Assembly: GCF_900590885.1 (NCBI RefSeq) | Contig: NZ_UUON01000045.1 | Span: forward strand, 124,001-188,000 | From: Pseudomonas viridiflava | Lineage (GTDB): Bacteria > Pseudomonadota > Gammaproteobacteria > Pseudomonadales > Pseudomonadaceae | DNA length: 64,000 bases | Direction: 5' to 3' | Shown: piece by piece, positions 27,701-36,700 of the stretch | Numbering within the stretch: position 1 is the stretch's first letter | Layout: the number at the start of each line of letters is the position of its first letter | Program-made: the position numbers and the translations under genes | Notes under the pieces: model-generated | Database searches by the model: none | What the model was told of the DNA's origin: nothing | What the model saw: only the letters and a program-made list of their open reading frames with translations

Positions 27701-29090
27701 GGGTATCGAGTCGCTGGATGGCCGCGCGTTGGCGTTGCTGGACCTTGCGGGAGCGTTCGTCAGTCAGCGCTGTATCCGGGTTCAATGCGGGGAAGCCTTG
27801 GTGGTAGAGCATCGCGCCGTGTGCGAGCGTTTCTGCCAGGGGGCGCGGGGTAAACGGCACGCCATAGAAGTTCAAGGCCATGGTGAGTGAGATTGAGCCG
27901 TCAGCGGCATGCTGAACGAGTTCATTGGTGCCTTCACCGAGTTCGCTGGCCAGCGCCCTGATCCGGCCTGATACCTGTGCCCATCCGGATTGATCGTGGA
28001 CCGTTGCGACGGTGCGAAATACGCGGTTTACCGAGTCCAGGACCACCAGGTCGCCCGCAGGTAGGCGAATGTACAAGTTTGATGGGTCGAGGTTTTTCGT
28101 TCGCACAAAATCCATCACGGCCTCAGCCTGAAATGCACGGTTGAAGGCCTTGATCGTTTGCCCGAGGGTGGAACGCACGGGCGGGGTAATGACATGGCCC
28201 GACATTGGGCTCGCGTTGTCAGGTCGTATTTCGTTTCTAGTTGTCAGCAGCGCTGCTGCACTCAGTCGCGCGGCCGCTTTATCCGCCTCTTTGACCTGCG
28301 TTGCTACGCTTGCGGCCGGCGCGACGGCGGGTATCTGACCACTCGCACGCAGGCTCGCAACGCCGAGTATGGTCTGTCGCTGGTCGTCGAGAATGACGCG
28401 AGGGTGGGGCTGTGTGGAGCCGGACAAACCGGGGAACGATCCGGTATTCAGCAGGGTGCCGATCTCGCAAAGCCGGTCTTTGGGATTGGGCGGGGAACCA
28501 TAGAACGACGCCACCAAGCTGGTTGGCGCGCTGTGTTCATCGCTGTAGGTAAACCGGTCGCGAAGCAGACTCGCGGCGGCTTTCAGGTCTGCGCTGGCCT
28601 GTGTCCAGCCTGGGACGTGATCAGCAAAGGTGGTGATTTTGCCGTTAACCCGACATTCGAGCGTGCCGCCGTAGTTGGGGTTCCAGCGCAGGGTTGACGT
28701 GTCGATGTTGTGAGTTGTGGCAAACGTGGCAAAGGGTTCTGCTTTCAACACGCGGGCGAAATTTGACCAGGCCATGCCAAAGGTTGAATAAGGGGCAATA
28801 GTGGACATACGTGGAGGGTTCCAGTTGTCTGTCTCAGCGCTGCGGGGTGAGGCTTCACCTTCCGCCAGCGCGAAGGCGTAATGGATGGCCATCTCGCTGT
28901 CGCTGTTTTCTACCAGCTGTTTGGCGCTGTTGGCGTTTTCAAGGCTGACAAACGGCAGGTCGCGGCGTGAACGCCCCCGTGTTTCCGGCGCGGTTGACGC
29001 ATCACGCGCAGGCAGCGCTGCCGCAGGTTGAGCGGCTATCGAATGCACTATGGCGGTCTTGGTGGGGTGACTCAGAGGGGCAATGGCCAT
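24732..29090 (-). CDS. Very large toxin-like protein with caspase-like C-terminus
   Basis: A 1,452-residue protein from the ATG at 29090 (AAGG upstream); the open frame reaches 29207 but its first 39 residues look non-coding. Residues about 103-225 and 308-438 are diverged copies of one module (shared STxG, FYGxP and FPxL). The middle (about 530-1150) resembles the very large dermonecrotic-toxin-domain proteins of Pseudomonas. A hydrophobic hairpin (GGFLLLNALLPALRGPAATLGLLL) precedes a small C-terminal domain. There His1296 in NINAHG and Cys1347 in RLLVCYSANG are 51 residues apart, like the His-Gly/Cys dyad of clan CD (caspase, MARTX-CPD) peptidases. No signal peptide, immunity gene or secretion system is adjacent. 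It separates mtlR from mtlE. Function is not known. Confidence 0.8.
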   Translation of the reverse strand: MAIAPLSHPTKTAIVHSIAAQPAAALPARDASTAPETRGRSRRDLPFVSLENANSAKQLVENSDSEMAIHYAFALAEGEASPRSAETDNWNPPRMSTIAPYSTFGMAWSNFARVLKAEPFATFATTHNIDTSTLRWNPNYGGTLECRVNGKITTFADHVPGWTQASADLKAAASLLRDRFTYSDEHSAPTSLVASFYGSPPNPKDRLCEIGTLLNTGSFPGLSGSTQPHPRVILDDQRQTILGVASLRASGQIPAVAPAASVATQVKEADKAAARLSAAALLTTRNEIRPDNASPMSGHVITPPVRSTLGQTIKAFNRAFQAEAVMDFVRTKNLDPSNLYIRLPAGDLVVLDSVNRVFRTVATVHDQSGWAQVSGRIRALASELGEGTNELVQHAADGSISLTMALNFYGVPFTPRPLAETLAHGAMLYHQGFPALNPDTALTDERSRKVQQRQRAAIQRLDTPGTPQPHPLAAIAQRQFAAEPTLYSVITRLLNDKISATQQALDIDVNQLAIAAPDPDNPGQLKYTQLLTLALDYLAGGDAPNFTSADQAFDTRADILARTGTPAKVPLALDLPALSAAIRDLPAQLSDAFEADSREYWNKPAFNTSGNTAAVFPGNHRAVVSSILRSNLQLAALKKPGLDEEQRKTLGMVLTHPDGSTRPAPLDSMSSGATVYSFPGASPNLLIHRALSPSNREILLLVEPNGKITPYTRWDDLKALGTPREVTGNMFDAQADILIQQHQGNSLSDLPTTMPLDTAKPIKTPLPDWLATAGEAERFVLQALSLELAGFIQRNKGRAYSDGIPDIRTFAQQQFDQLPASKKLTQYAAEDLEVVFKVAQGAPGTSGYVERKTMSLTDMLLNNLSGLPNGQVEVFFKTGLKENGVEIKTRVPALEQELYLKTLVDELDIGTTYPALLKKDLLGAPEKTAERRALFTQQVPIELQMKALELSIKGESGFNATGFRYVQKILKPQPGPRSVDGKDIVIRPLAFDNKPQGTIDVVEGAYLIEPKDSSTGPHILYRPLIAEAPLLQFASRQALLDAIQNKGKLQNDTLAWLPENVQKEYSGNGFKHPNLVIFGVNLGSVPLNQTIPLAVDNRLQQTLQDGKLMEHLYEANAQSLITLAEHQSTASAQSRWASLKEGGFLLLNALLPALRGPAATLGLLLQAEGIVKDLQTLTDADSKNKEAALADLLTNLATLLLHFKTRPSLKSPTTPSTRATTGGSRLVDGVIAPAPPSHTQVRVAAPVEINPRGVSAKVPRLMVMKGTMKETKLVKDDLFTFVDEYKGKPRLNINAHGRDLGLREKLSGSPSTIIYEGAEHSAAQLHADLLAKGIDPATFANTRLLVCYSANGSENSFAADFQRLINKPVKAFMGTVTVTPSPELVTAEFDRSTEQYGKVQGPLLLSETYAVHDNVDILKNRSDISMLNNPIEYFLFTYFPVYHPPRTNAMDG

Positions 29091-29252
29091 GTCAGCTACC
29101 TTGGGAAGTTCTCGGAATGACAGCGGCTGATGAGTTTTCTTACGCTGGCAGTCGATGTGTGGATCGCGCGTGCGCGAACGTTCCTGGGAATACCTGGCAG
29201 GATTCATTGCAGGGGATTACGTGAAAGGCGGGAGGGGTAGGGCGGCGAGGGT

Positions 29253-30158
29253 CTAGCCCAGGTTCTGCTCCGTCAGCCGCTGCACCGCCAGGCGCCGGTA
29301 ATGTGACGGGGTCATGCCCTTGAGCTGCTGAAAGCGCCGATTGAAGTTGGAGATATTGTTGAAGCCCGACTCGAAACACACATCGGTCACGGCCTTGTCG
29401 CCATCAGCCAGCAACTCGCAGGATTTGCTGATGCGCAAACGGTTGACGAACTCGATAAAGGTGCGCCCGGTGGCCTGCTTGAATACGCGGGAAAAATACG
29501 TCGGTTTCATCCCCAGATGGTCGGCCACTTCCTCCAGCGGCAACTCGCGTGCGTAGTGGGCAAAGATGTAGTCCACCGCACGGTTGGTGCGGTCGACGCT
29601 GTGCTCGTCAGCCAGTTGTGGCGTGGTCGCGCCGGACAGCAATTGGTAGTTTTCACAGGCGGCCAGCACTTCCAGCAGGATAAAGAAGTGCCCCAGGCGC
29701 GCCATCCCCTGGGCGTCCTCGATGCGTTGCATCAGGGCCATGGCCTGGGCGATGGTGTTTTTACAGCGAAATTCGATGCCGTATTGCGCACGTTCCAGCA
29801 ATGGTGCCAGGGTCTTGAGTTCGGCGAACGTATGGCTGCCTTGTTCGAACAGGTCATCGGTGAAGTTCACCAGCATGTCGCGCTTGGGCACCACCTCGTC
29901 TTCCTCGACCTGGCTGATCCAGTTGTGGGGCAGGTTGGGGCCGGTGAGGAACAGGCTTTCGGGGTAGAAGTTGCCGATGTAGTCGCCGATAAACACCTTG
30001 CCGGAGCTGGCGACGATCAGGTGCAGTTCGTATTCCTTGTGGAAATGCCAGCGCACCAAGGGGCACGGGAAGCCGTGTTGGCGATAGATGATGGACAGAC
30101 CGTTGTGATCGTCCATCAGCTCGTAGGAAGGGTCGGTAATGCGCGTTGCTCGGGTCAT
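29253..30158 (-). CDS. mtlR: AraC-family activator of the mannitol operon
   Basis: A 301-residue AraC/XylS-type regulator. The N-terminal cupin (residues 1-170) carries WHFHKEYELHLIV, and the C-terminal 100 residues hold two helix-turn-helix motifs: LPLEEVADHLGMKPTYFSRVFKQ and KAVTDVCFESGFNNISNFNRRF. Length and sequence character fit MtlR of P. fluorescens, the polyol-responsive activator of mtlE. It is transcribed in the same direction as the operon but is separated from mtlE by the toxin-like gene and two spacers. The likely target is the repeat pair upstream of the mtlE promoter. Confidence 0.9.
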   Translation of the reverse strand: MTRATRITDPSYELMDDHNGLSIIYRQHGFPCPLVRWHFHKEYELHLIVASSGKVFIGDYIGNFYPESLFLTGPNLPHNWISQVEEDEVVPKRDMLVNFTDDLFEQGSHTFAELKTLAPLLERAQYGIEFRCKNTIAQAMALMQRIEDAQGMARLGHFFILLEVLAACENYQLLSGATTPQLADEHSVDRTNRAVDYIFAHYARELPLEEVADHLGMKPTYFSRVFKQATGRTFIEFVNRLRISKSCELLADGDKAVTDVCFESGFNNISNFNRRFQQLKGMTPSHYRRLAVQRLTEQNLG

Positions 30159-30230
30159 GCTGCCGTCGCTTTATTGTGGTTGCTGCGTAGGATAATGCCC
30201 CGTCGCGTGCAACCTCGCCAGCCTCGCTGT

Positions 30231-31514
30231 TTATAGCGTACGGTTTTTTGCCTCGATCCACTGGGACATGTACTGGGTACTTTTATGCGCGTGGTGGCGC
30301 AGCATGCTGCCGGTGAAGTTGTCCCGGCGATGGGCGGCCAGACGGCTGCGGCAGTGTTCCAGGCGGGCCACCAATGCCGGGCCGTGGACGTTCTGGTCGT
30401 AACGGCGAGCCAACAGCAGGCGCCCGTCTTCCTGGGCCTGGGTCCAGCGTTCGCGGTCCTGATACAGCGCCACGGCCGCTGCCGCGAATGCCTCGGCGCT
30501 CTGTTCGATAGCGCCCGGCCAGGGCTGCGCATCGCCCATGGCCTCGGCACCGATGGGCGTGGTGATATTCGGCGTGCCGCACAGCATCGCGTCCGCCAGC
30601 TTGCCCTTGATGCCCGCGCCAAAGCGCAGCGGCGCCAGGCAAATGCGCGCGGCGGTCATGACCTGCAGGGCATCTTCGGCCCAGTTCATTACATGAAAAC
30701 CCTGCGCCGGGTTGTGCAGCGCCGTGGCCTTGGGCGGGGTATAGGCGCCATATATGTGCAGTTGGGCGCCCGGCAGTTGCTGGCGAATCAGCGGCCAGAC
30801 ACTGTTCTTCATCCACAGCACCGCGTCCCAGTTGGGCGCGTGGCGGAAGTTGCCGATGCTGAGGAAGTGCGCGCGGTCGTCAAAGGGCGCGAAGGCCTCG
30901 GTCGGCGGCACCATCATCAATGGGCACCAGTGGAGCAGGGCGGCGGGCACCTTGAACTGTTCGGTGAGCAGGCGGATTTCCACGTCGGAAATCATCAGGC
31001 TGATATCGCAGCGGTAGATCGCCGCGATTTCACGCTTGGCCAGATCGGTGTCGGCCATCAGCTGGAATTCTTCTTCCAGTGCGGGGGCGAACAGCGCGGT
31101 GAAATCGTCGCTGTCAGTTTTGAGCAGGTTTTTGAGGCGCTGGTGACGCGCGTCACGCAGGCTTTGCAGGTCGGAGGTTTCCAGCACCCGCAGGGCGTCG
31201 GGGCAGCATTTCTCCACGCGCCAGCCGAACTGCTCTTCCATCATGAAGCGGTCGAACAGCACGATATCCGGCGCCAGCTCGCGGATAAAGTCGTCGAAAC
31301 TGCTGTTATTGAGTTCGATAGCGCATTCGGCGATGCCCAGGCTGAGCAAGTCGGCCTTGTGTTCGCCGAGCGCGGCCGGGCTGCTGAACGTAATGTCCCA
31401 ACCTTGCGTAAGAAAGCTCTCGAGAATCTGCATCATATGCCCGCCGGCGGCCGAGGAGCGCGGCTCCGGCCAGACATAACCAATGACCAGGACTTTGGTG
31501 GCGGGCGGATTCAT
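30231..31514 (-). CDS. Glycosyltransferase (GT-B fold, GT4-like)
   Basis: A 427-residue protein with a two-domain GT-B layout. The N-terminal acceptor domain begins KVLVIGYVWPEP and contains SSAAGGHMMQILESF. The C-terminal donor domain holds FLSIGNFRHAPNWDAVLWM, QLHIYGAY, VMNWAEDA and the nucleotide-sugar motif LAPLRFGAGIKGKLADAMLCGTPNITTPIGAEAM. Acceptor and sugar cannot be read. The ATG at 31514 follows a GGAAG site; two TTG codons just upstream are unlikely starts. It stands alone: mtlR lies 72 bp downstream on the same strand and tpx is divergent. Confidence 0.85.
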   Translation of the reverse strand: MNPPATKVLVIGYVWPEPRSSAAGGHMMQILESFLTQGWDITFSSPAALGEHKADLLSLGIAECAIELNNSSFDDFIRELAPDIVLFDRFMMEEQFGWRVEKCCPDALRVLETSDLQSLRDARHQRLKNLLKTDSDDFTALFAPALEEEFQLMADTDLAKREIAAIYRCDISLMISDVEIRLLTEQFKVPAALLHWCPLMMVPPTEAFAPFDDRAHFLSIGNFRHAPNWDAVLWMKNSVWPLIRQQLPGAQLHIYGAYTPPKATALHNPAQGFHVMNWAEDALQVMTAARICLAPLRFGAGIKGKLADAMLCGTPNITTPIGAEAMGDAQPWPGAIEQSAEAFAAAAVALYQDRERWTQAQEDGRLLLARRYDQNVHGPALVARLEHCRSRLAAHRRDNFTGSMLRHHAHKSTQYMSQWIEAKNRTL

Positions 31515-31614
31515 CAACAACGGCTTCCTTCAAGGGCGGGCGAAAAGCGCGCAATTAAACCACAATCGGTCACATGACAATTTGCGTCTGGCGGTAGGTA
31601 GCCACGGCACTTTG

Positions 31615-31648
31615 TGGTTAACTTCGGCGTCTCGAATTCGTTTAACCA
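31615..31648. promoter_or_regulatory. Inverted repeat upstream of tpx
   Basis: TGGTTAA at 31615 and TTAACCA at 31642 are perfect inverted arms separated by 20 bp, in the spacer between the divergent glycosyltransferase and tpx genes, ending 25 bp before the tpx start. It could be a regulator site; no known consensus is matched. Confidence 0.3.
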
Positions 31649-31672
31649 AAACCCAGCATAAGGATTCCGTTC

Positions 31673-32173
31673 ATGGCTCAAGTCACCCTTCGTGGTAACC
31701 CTGTCCAGGTTGAAGGCGAATTGCCGAAAATCGGCGCCAACGTCCCTGAGTTCAAACTTGTCGCTGTCGACCTGTCTGACGCAACCCTGGAAACGTTCGC
31801 CGGCAAGCGTAAAGTGCTGAACATCTTCCCAAGCGTCGACACCCCGACCTGCGCCACTTCGGTGCGCAAATTCAACGCCCAGGCCAACGATCTGCGCAAC
31901 ACCGTGGTGCTGTGCATCTCCTCCGACCTGCCGTTTGCCCAGAAGCGCTTCTGCGGTACCGAAGGCCTGGACAACGTGCTGAGCCTGTCGGACTTCCGTA
32001 ACGCCGACTTCGCCGTCGACTACGGCGTCTCCCTGGCTGACGGCCCGCTGCAAGGCCTGACCGCCCGCGCCGTGGTGGTACTGGACGAAAACAACAACGT
32101 GCTGCACAGCGAGCTGGTGCCGGAAATTGGCCAGGAGCCAAACTACGAAGCGGCCCTGGCTGTTTTGAAGTAA
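31673..32173 (+). CDS. tpx: Thiol peroxidase (2-Cys, atypical)
   Basis: A 166-residue periplasm- or cytoplasm-active thiol peroxidase that reduces hydroperoxides using thioredoxin. Peroxidatic Cys60 is in the invariant PSVDTPTCATSVRKFN, resolving Cys94 in KRFCGTEGL, matching the Tpx class. The opening VTLRGNPVQVEGELPKIG is also typical. AAGGA precedes the ATG, and an intrinsic terminator follows, so it is a single-gene unit. Confidence 0.97.
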   Translation: MAQVTLRGNPVQVEGELPKIGANVPEFKLVAVDLSDATLETFAGKRKVLNIFPSVDTPTCATSVRKFNAQANDLRNTVVLCISSDLPFAQKRFCGTEGLDNVLSLSDFRNADFAVDYGVSLADGPLQGLTARAVVVLDENNNVLHSELVPEIGQEPNYEAALAVLK

Positions 32174-32225
32174 CTGTTTCGGCGCGTTGCTGTCGTTTTG
32201 CAGTAACACGCTTGCTACATGATTG

Positions 32226-32251
32226 CGGCCTGGCCTAGTCCAGGCCGTTTT
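32226..32251 (+). terminator. Intrinsic terminator of tpx
   Basis: CGGCCTGG, a 6-base loop and CCAGGCCG followed by TTTT, 50 bp after the tpx stop. Confidence 0.85.
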
Positions 32252-32404
32252 CATTTGTGCTTCAGACGCTTAGCTGAATAGGCGACGGACTAAGCTCAGA
32301 AGTTAAAAGTTGTAAGCCCAAGGTAAATAGCCGGTAAAGGCGCTTTTCTTAATGCGCCCCAGTGCTTATCTTTCAGCCTCCCAAAGAAGAAGCTCTCGCG
32401 CCCA

Positions 32405-33709
32405 ATGGTTGATCACTCCATGCAATCCTCCCCCCGTAAGTCCCGCCGCTGGCTGTTCGGCCTGCTTGTGCTGCTGGTTATCGCCGGCCTGTGCTGGAAA
32501 TTCTGGCCCGGCAGCCACAAGGATGGCACCGCGCAAGCGCCAGCCGGGCATGCCGGCAAGTCGGGGATGATGCGCCCGGGCTTCGGCGGCTCCACCGGCC
32601 CGGTCCCGGTGCGTGTGGCACCGGCGGTGTTGGGGGATTTCCCGGTGTACTACAAGGCCTTGGGCACGGTGACGGCGCTCAACACCATCAATGTGCGCAG
32701 CCGGGTGGGCGGCGAGTTGGTGAAGATCGCCTTTGAAGAAGGGCAAATGGTCAAGGCCGGCGACCTGCTGGCGGAAATCGACCCGCGCAGTTACCAGAAC
32801 GCCTTGCTCCAGGCCCAGGGCACGCTGATGCAGAACCAGGCGCAGCTGAAAAACGCCCAGGTCGATGTACAGCGTTACCGCGACCTGTACGCCCAGGACA
32901 GTATCGCCAAGCAAACCCTGGACACCGCCGAAGCGCTGGTTCTGCAATACCAGGGCACGGTCAAGACCAACCAAGGCGCTGTGGATGACGCCAAGCTCAA
33001 CCTCGAATTCACCAGGATCCGCGCGCCGATCAGCGGCCGGGTCGGCCTGCGTCAGGTCGACGTGGGCAACCTGGTGGCGGCCAACGACACCACCTTTCTC
33101 GCCGTGATCACCCAGACCCAGCCGATCAGCGTGGCCTTCACCCTGCCGGAAAACACCCTGGACACCGTGCTGACCCGCTACCATGCCGGCAACAAGCTGC
33201 CAGTGGAAGCCTGGGACCGTGGCGACGTCAAGCAACAGGCGGCCGGCGTGCTGCAAAGCCTGGACAACCAGATCGACGTGACCACCGGCACCCTGAAATT
33301 CAAGGCGCGCTTCGATAACAAGGACCAGGCGCTGTTCCCCAACCAGTTCGTCAATGTGCACCTGCTGGCCGATACCCTGCATGGCGTGGTGCTGGCGCCG
33401 TCGGCGGCGATTCAGTTCGGCAACACCGGCACCTTCGTCTACGTGCTAGATGGCGACAAGAAGGTCAAGGTCCAGCCACTGGTGGTCGGCGACACCGACG
33501 GCGACAACACCGTGATCAAAGAGGGCCTCAAGGCTGGCGACCGTGTGGTGCTGGAAGGCACCGACCGCCTCAAGGACGGCAGCGAGATCGAAGTGGTCAA
33601 TGACAGCGCCGAAGTGCCGACCACCCCGACCGAACATCTGCAAGGCAAGCCGGCAGCGAAAGGGGAGACCGGCACCACCGCCGGCAAGGCGCAAAAGGTC
33701 GGTTCATGA
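32405..33709 (+). CDS. muxA: MuxA/MdtA-type RND periplasmic adaptor
   Basis: A 434-residue membrane-fusion protein of the MdtA/MuxA class. It is anchored by an N-terminal helix (WLFGLLVLLVIAGLCW) rather than a lipid. The lipoyl halves are RVGGELVKIAFEEGQMVKAGDLLAEID and TRIRAPISGRVGLRQVDVG, flanking a long coiled coil. The start is uncertain: 32405 is given, but an ATG at 32420 (MQSSPRKSRRW) is equally good and neither has a strong ribosome site. Its stop overlaps the muxB start (ATGA). With muxB, muxC and opmB it makes the tripartite pump known in P. aeruginosa for novobiocin and beta-lactam-related export. Confidence 0.92.
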   Translation: MVDHSMQSSPRKSRRWLFGLLVLLVIAGLCWKFWPGSHKDGTAQAPAGHAGKSGMMRPGFGGSTGPVPVRVAPAVLGDFPVYYKALGTVTALNTINVRSRVGGELVKIAFEEGQMVKAGDLLAEIDPRSYQNALLQAQGTLMQNQAQLKNAQVDVQRYRDLYAQDSIAKQTLDTAEALVLQYQGTVKTNQGAVDDAKLNLEFTRIRAPISGRVGLRQVDVGNLVAANDTTFLAVITQTQPISVAFTLPENTLDTVLTRYHAGNKLPVEAWDRGDVKQQAAGVLQSLDNQIDVTTGTLKFKARFDNKDQALFPNQFVNVHLLADTLHGVVLAPSAAIQFGNTGTFVYVLDGDKKVKVQPLVVGDTDGDNTVIKEGLKAGDRVVLEGTDRLKDGSEIEVVNDSAEVPTTPTEHLQGKPAAKGETGTTAGKAQKVGS

Positions 33710-36700
33710 ACCTGTCGCGGCTGTTTATCCTTCGCCCGGTCGCCACCACGCTGAGCATGCTGGCGATCGTGTTGGCCGGCATCATTTCGTATCGATTGCT
33801 GCCGGTATCGGCCTTGCCGCAGGTGGATTACCCGACGATCCGCGTGATGACCCTGTACCCCGGCGCCAGCCCCGATGTGATGACCAGCGCGGTCACCGCG
33901 CCGCTGGAGCGCCAGTTCGGGCAAATGCCTGGCCTCACGCAAATGGCGTCCACCAGCTCCGGCGGTGCGTCGGTGCTGACCCTGCGTTTCAACCTTGACA
34001 TCAATATGGATGTCGCCGAGCAACAGGTGCAGGCCGCGATCAACGCCGCCACCAACCTGCTGCCCAAGGACCTGCCGGCGCCGCCGGTGTACAACAAGGT
34101 CAACCCGGCGGACACCCCGGTGCTGACCCTGGCGATTACCTCCAAGACCATGCTGCTGCCCAAGCTCAATGACCTGGTCGACACGCGCATGGCGCAAAAA
34201 ATCGCGCAGATCAGCGGCGTCGGCATGGTCAGCATCGCCGGCGGCCAGCGCCAGGCCGTGCGCATCAAGGTCAACCCCGAGGCCCTGGCCGCCAATGGCT
34301 TGAACCTGTCGGACGTGCGCACCCTGATCGCAGCGTCCAACGTCAACCAGCCTAAGGGTAACTTCGACGGCCCCACGCGCGTGTCGATGCTCGATGCCAA
34401 CGACCAGTTGGTCTCGCCCCAGCAATACGCCGAGCTGATCCTGGCCTACAACAATGGCGCGCCGCTGCGCCTTAAGGATGTGGCGCAGATCGTCGACGGC
34501 GCCGAAAACGAACGGCTTGCCGCCTGGGCCAATGAAAACCAGGCCGTGCTGCTGAACATCCAGCGCCAGCCGGGCGCCAACGTGATCGAGGTGGTCGACC
34601 GCATCAAGGCGCTGTTGCCGAGCATCACCGATAACCTGCCGGCGGGCCTGGACGTCACGGTGCTCACCGACCGCACCCAGACCATCCGCGCCTCGGTCAC
34701 CGACGTGCAGCATGAATTGCTGATCGCCATTGCCCTGGTGGTGATGGTCACGTTCCTGTTCCTGCGTCGGGTCAGCGCCACCATCATTCCGTCCATCGCC
34801 GTGCCGTTGTCCCTGATCGGCACCTTTGGCGTGATGTACCTGGCCGGTTTTTCCATCAACAACCTGACCCTGATGGCCCTGACCATTGCCACCGGTTTTG
34901 TGGTGGACGATGCCATCGTGATGCTGGAGAACATCTCGCGTTACATCGAGGAAGGCGAGACGCCGCTCAATGCCGCGCTCAAGGGCGCCAGGCAGATCGG
35001 CTTTACCCTGATCTCCCTGACCCTGTCGCTGATTGCCGTATTGATTCCGCTGCTGTTCATGGCCGACGTAGTAGGGCGGTTGTTTCGCGAATTCGCCATC
35101 ACCCTGGCGGTGGCAATCCTGATTTCCCTGGTGGTGTCCCTGACCCTCACGCCGATGATGTGCGCGCGGTTGCTCAAGCGTGAACCCAAGGAGGAGGAGC
35201 AAAGCCGCTTCTACAAGGCCAGCGGCGCGTGGATCGATTGGTTGATCGCGCGTTACGCCAGCATGTTGCAGTGGGTGCTCCGGCACCAGCCACTGACCCT
35301 GCTGGTGGCCATCGCCACCCTGGGCCTTACGGTGTTCCTGTACCTGGTGGTGCCCAAGGGCTTTTTCCCGGTGCAGGACACCGGCGTGATCCAGGGCATT
35401 TCCGAAGCCCCGCAGTCGATCTCCTTTGCGGCCATGAGCCAGCGCCAGCAGGAACTGGCCAAAATCATCCTCGCCGACCCGGCGGTGGAAAGCCTGTCGT
35501 CCTACATCGGCGTGGACGGCGACAACGCCACGCTCAACAGCGGGCGCCTGCTGATCAACCTCAAGGCCCACGGCCAGCGCGACTTGAGTGCGGCCGAGGT
35601 GATCACCCGCTTGCAACCCAACATCGACAAGTTGGTGGGTATCCGTCTGTTCATGCAGCCGGTGCAGGACTTGACCATCGAAGACCGTGTGAGCCGCACC
35701 CAGTACCAGTTCAGCATGTCCTCGCCGGACGCCGAGCTGCTGGCCCTGTGGAGCGACAAGCTGGTGCACACCCTGAGCCAGATGCCGGAACTCACCGATG
35801 TCGCCAGCGACTTGCAGGACAAAGGCCTGCAGGTGTACCTGGTAATCGACCGCGATGCGGCCTCGCGCCTGGGTGTGAGCGTGTCGACCATCACCGACGC
35901 GCTCTACGACGCCTTTGGCCAGCGGCAGATTTCCACCATCTACACCCAGGCCAGCCAGTACCGCGTGGTGTTGCAGGCCCAATCGGGTGAAACCCTCGGC
36001 CCGGCGGCGCTGAACCAGATCCACGTGAAAACCACCGACGGCGGCCAGGTGCGCCTGTCCAGCCTGGCCCACGTCGAGCAGCGCCAGGCCCAACTGGCCA
36101 TTGCGCATATCGGCCAGTTCCCGGCAGTGATGATGTCGTTCAACCTCGCCCCCGGCGTGGCGCTGGGCAAAGGCGTGGAGCTGATCAACCAGGCGCAGAA
36201 AGACATCGGCATGCCGGTGGGCGTGCAGACTCAGTTCCAGGGCGCGGCCCAGGCTTTCGAAGCGTCGTTGTCGAGCACCTTGCTGCTGATTCTGGCGGCG
36301 GTGGTGACGATGTACATCGTGCTGGGCGTGCTTTACGAGAGCTATATCCACCCGATCACCATTCTCTCGACCTTGCCGTCGGCGGCGGTGGGGGCCTTGC
36401 TGGCCTTGCTGATCAGTGGCAATGACCTGGGCATGATCGCGATCATCGGCATCATCTTGCTGATCGGTATCGTCAAAAAGAACGCGATCATGATGATCGA
36501 CTTTGCCCTCGACGCCGAGCGCAACCAGGGCCTGGACCCGCAGACGGCTATCTACCAGGCGGCGCTGCTGCGCTTCCGGCCGATCCTGATGACCACCCTG
36601 GCCGCGCTGTTCGGTGCGGTGCCGTTGATGCTGGCCACCGGCTCCGGTGCCGAGCTGCGCCAGCCCCTGGGCCTGGTGATGGTCGGCGGCCTGCTGGTGA

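Noticed and set aside
29091..29207. 39-codon upstream extension of the toxin-like protein
   Set aside because: No ribosome site at 29207 and the residues look non-coding; the ATG at 29090 has an AAGG upstream.
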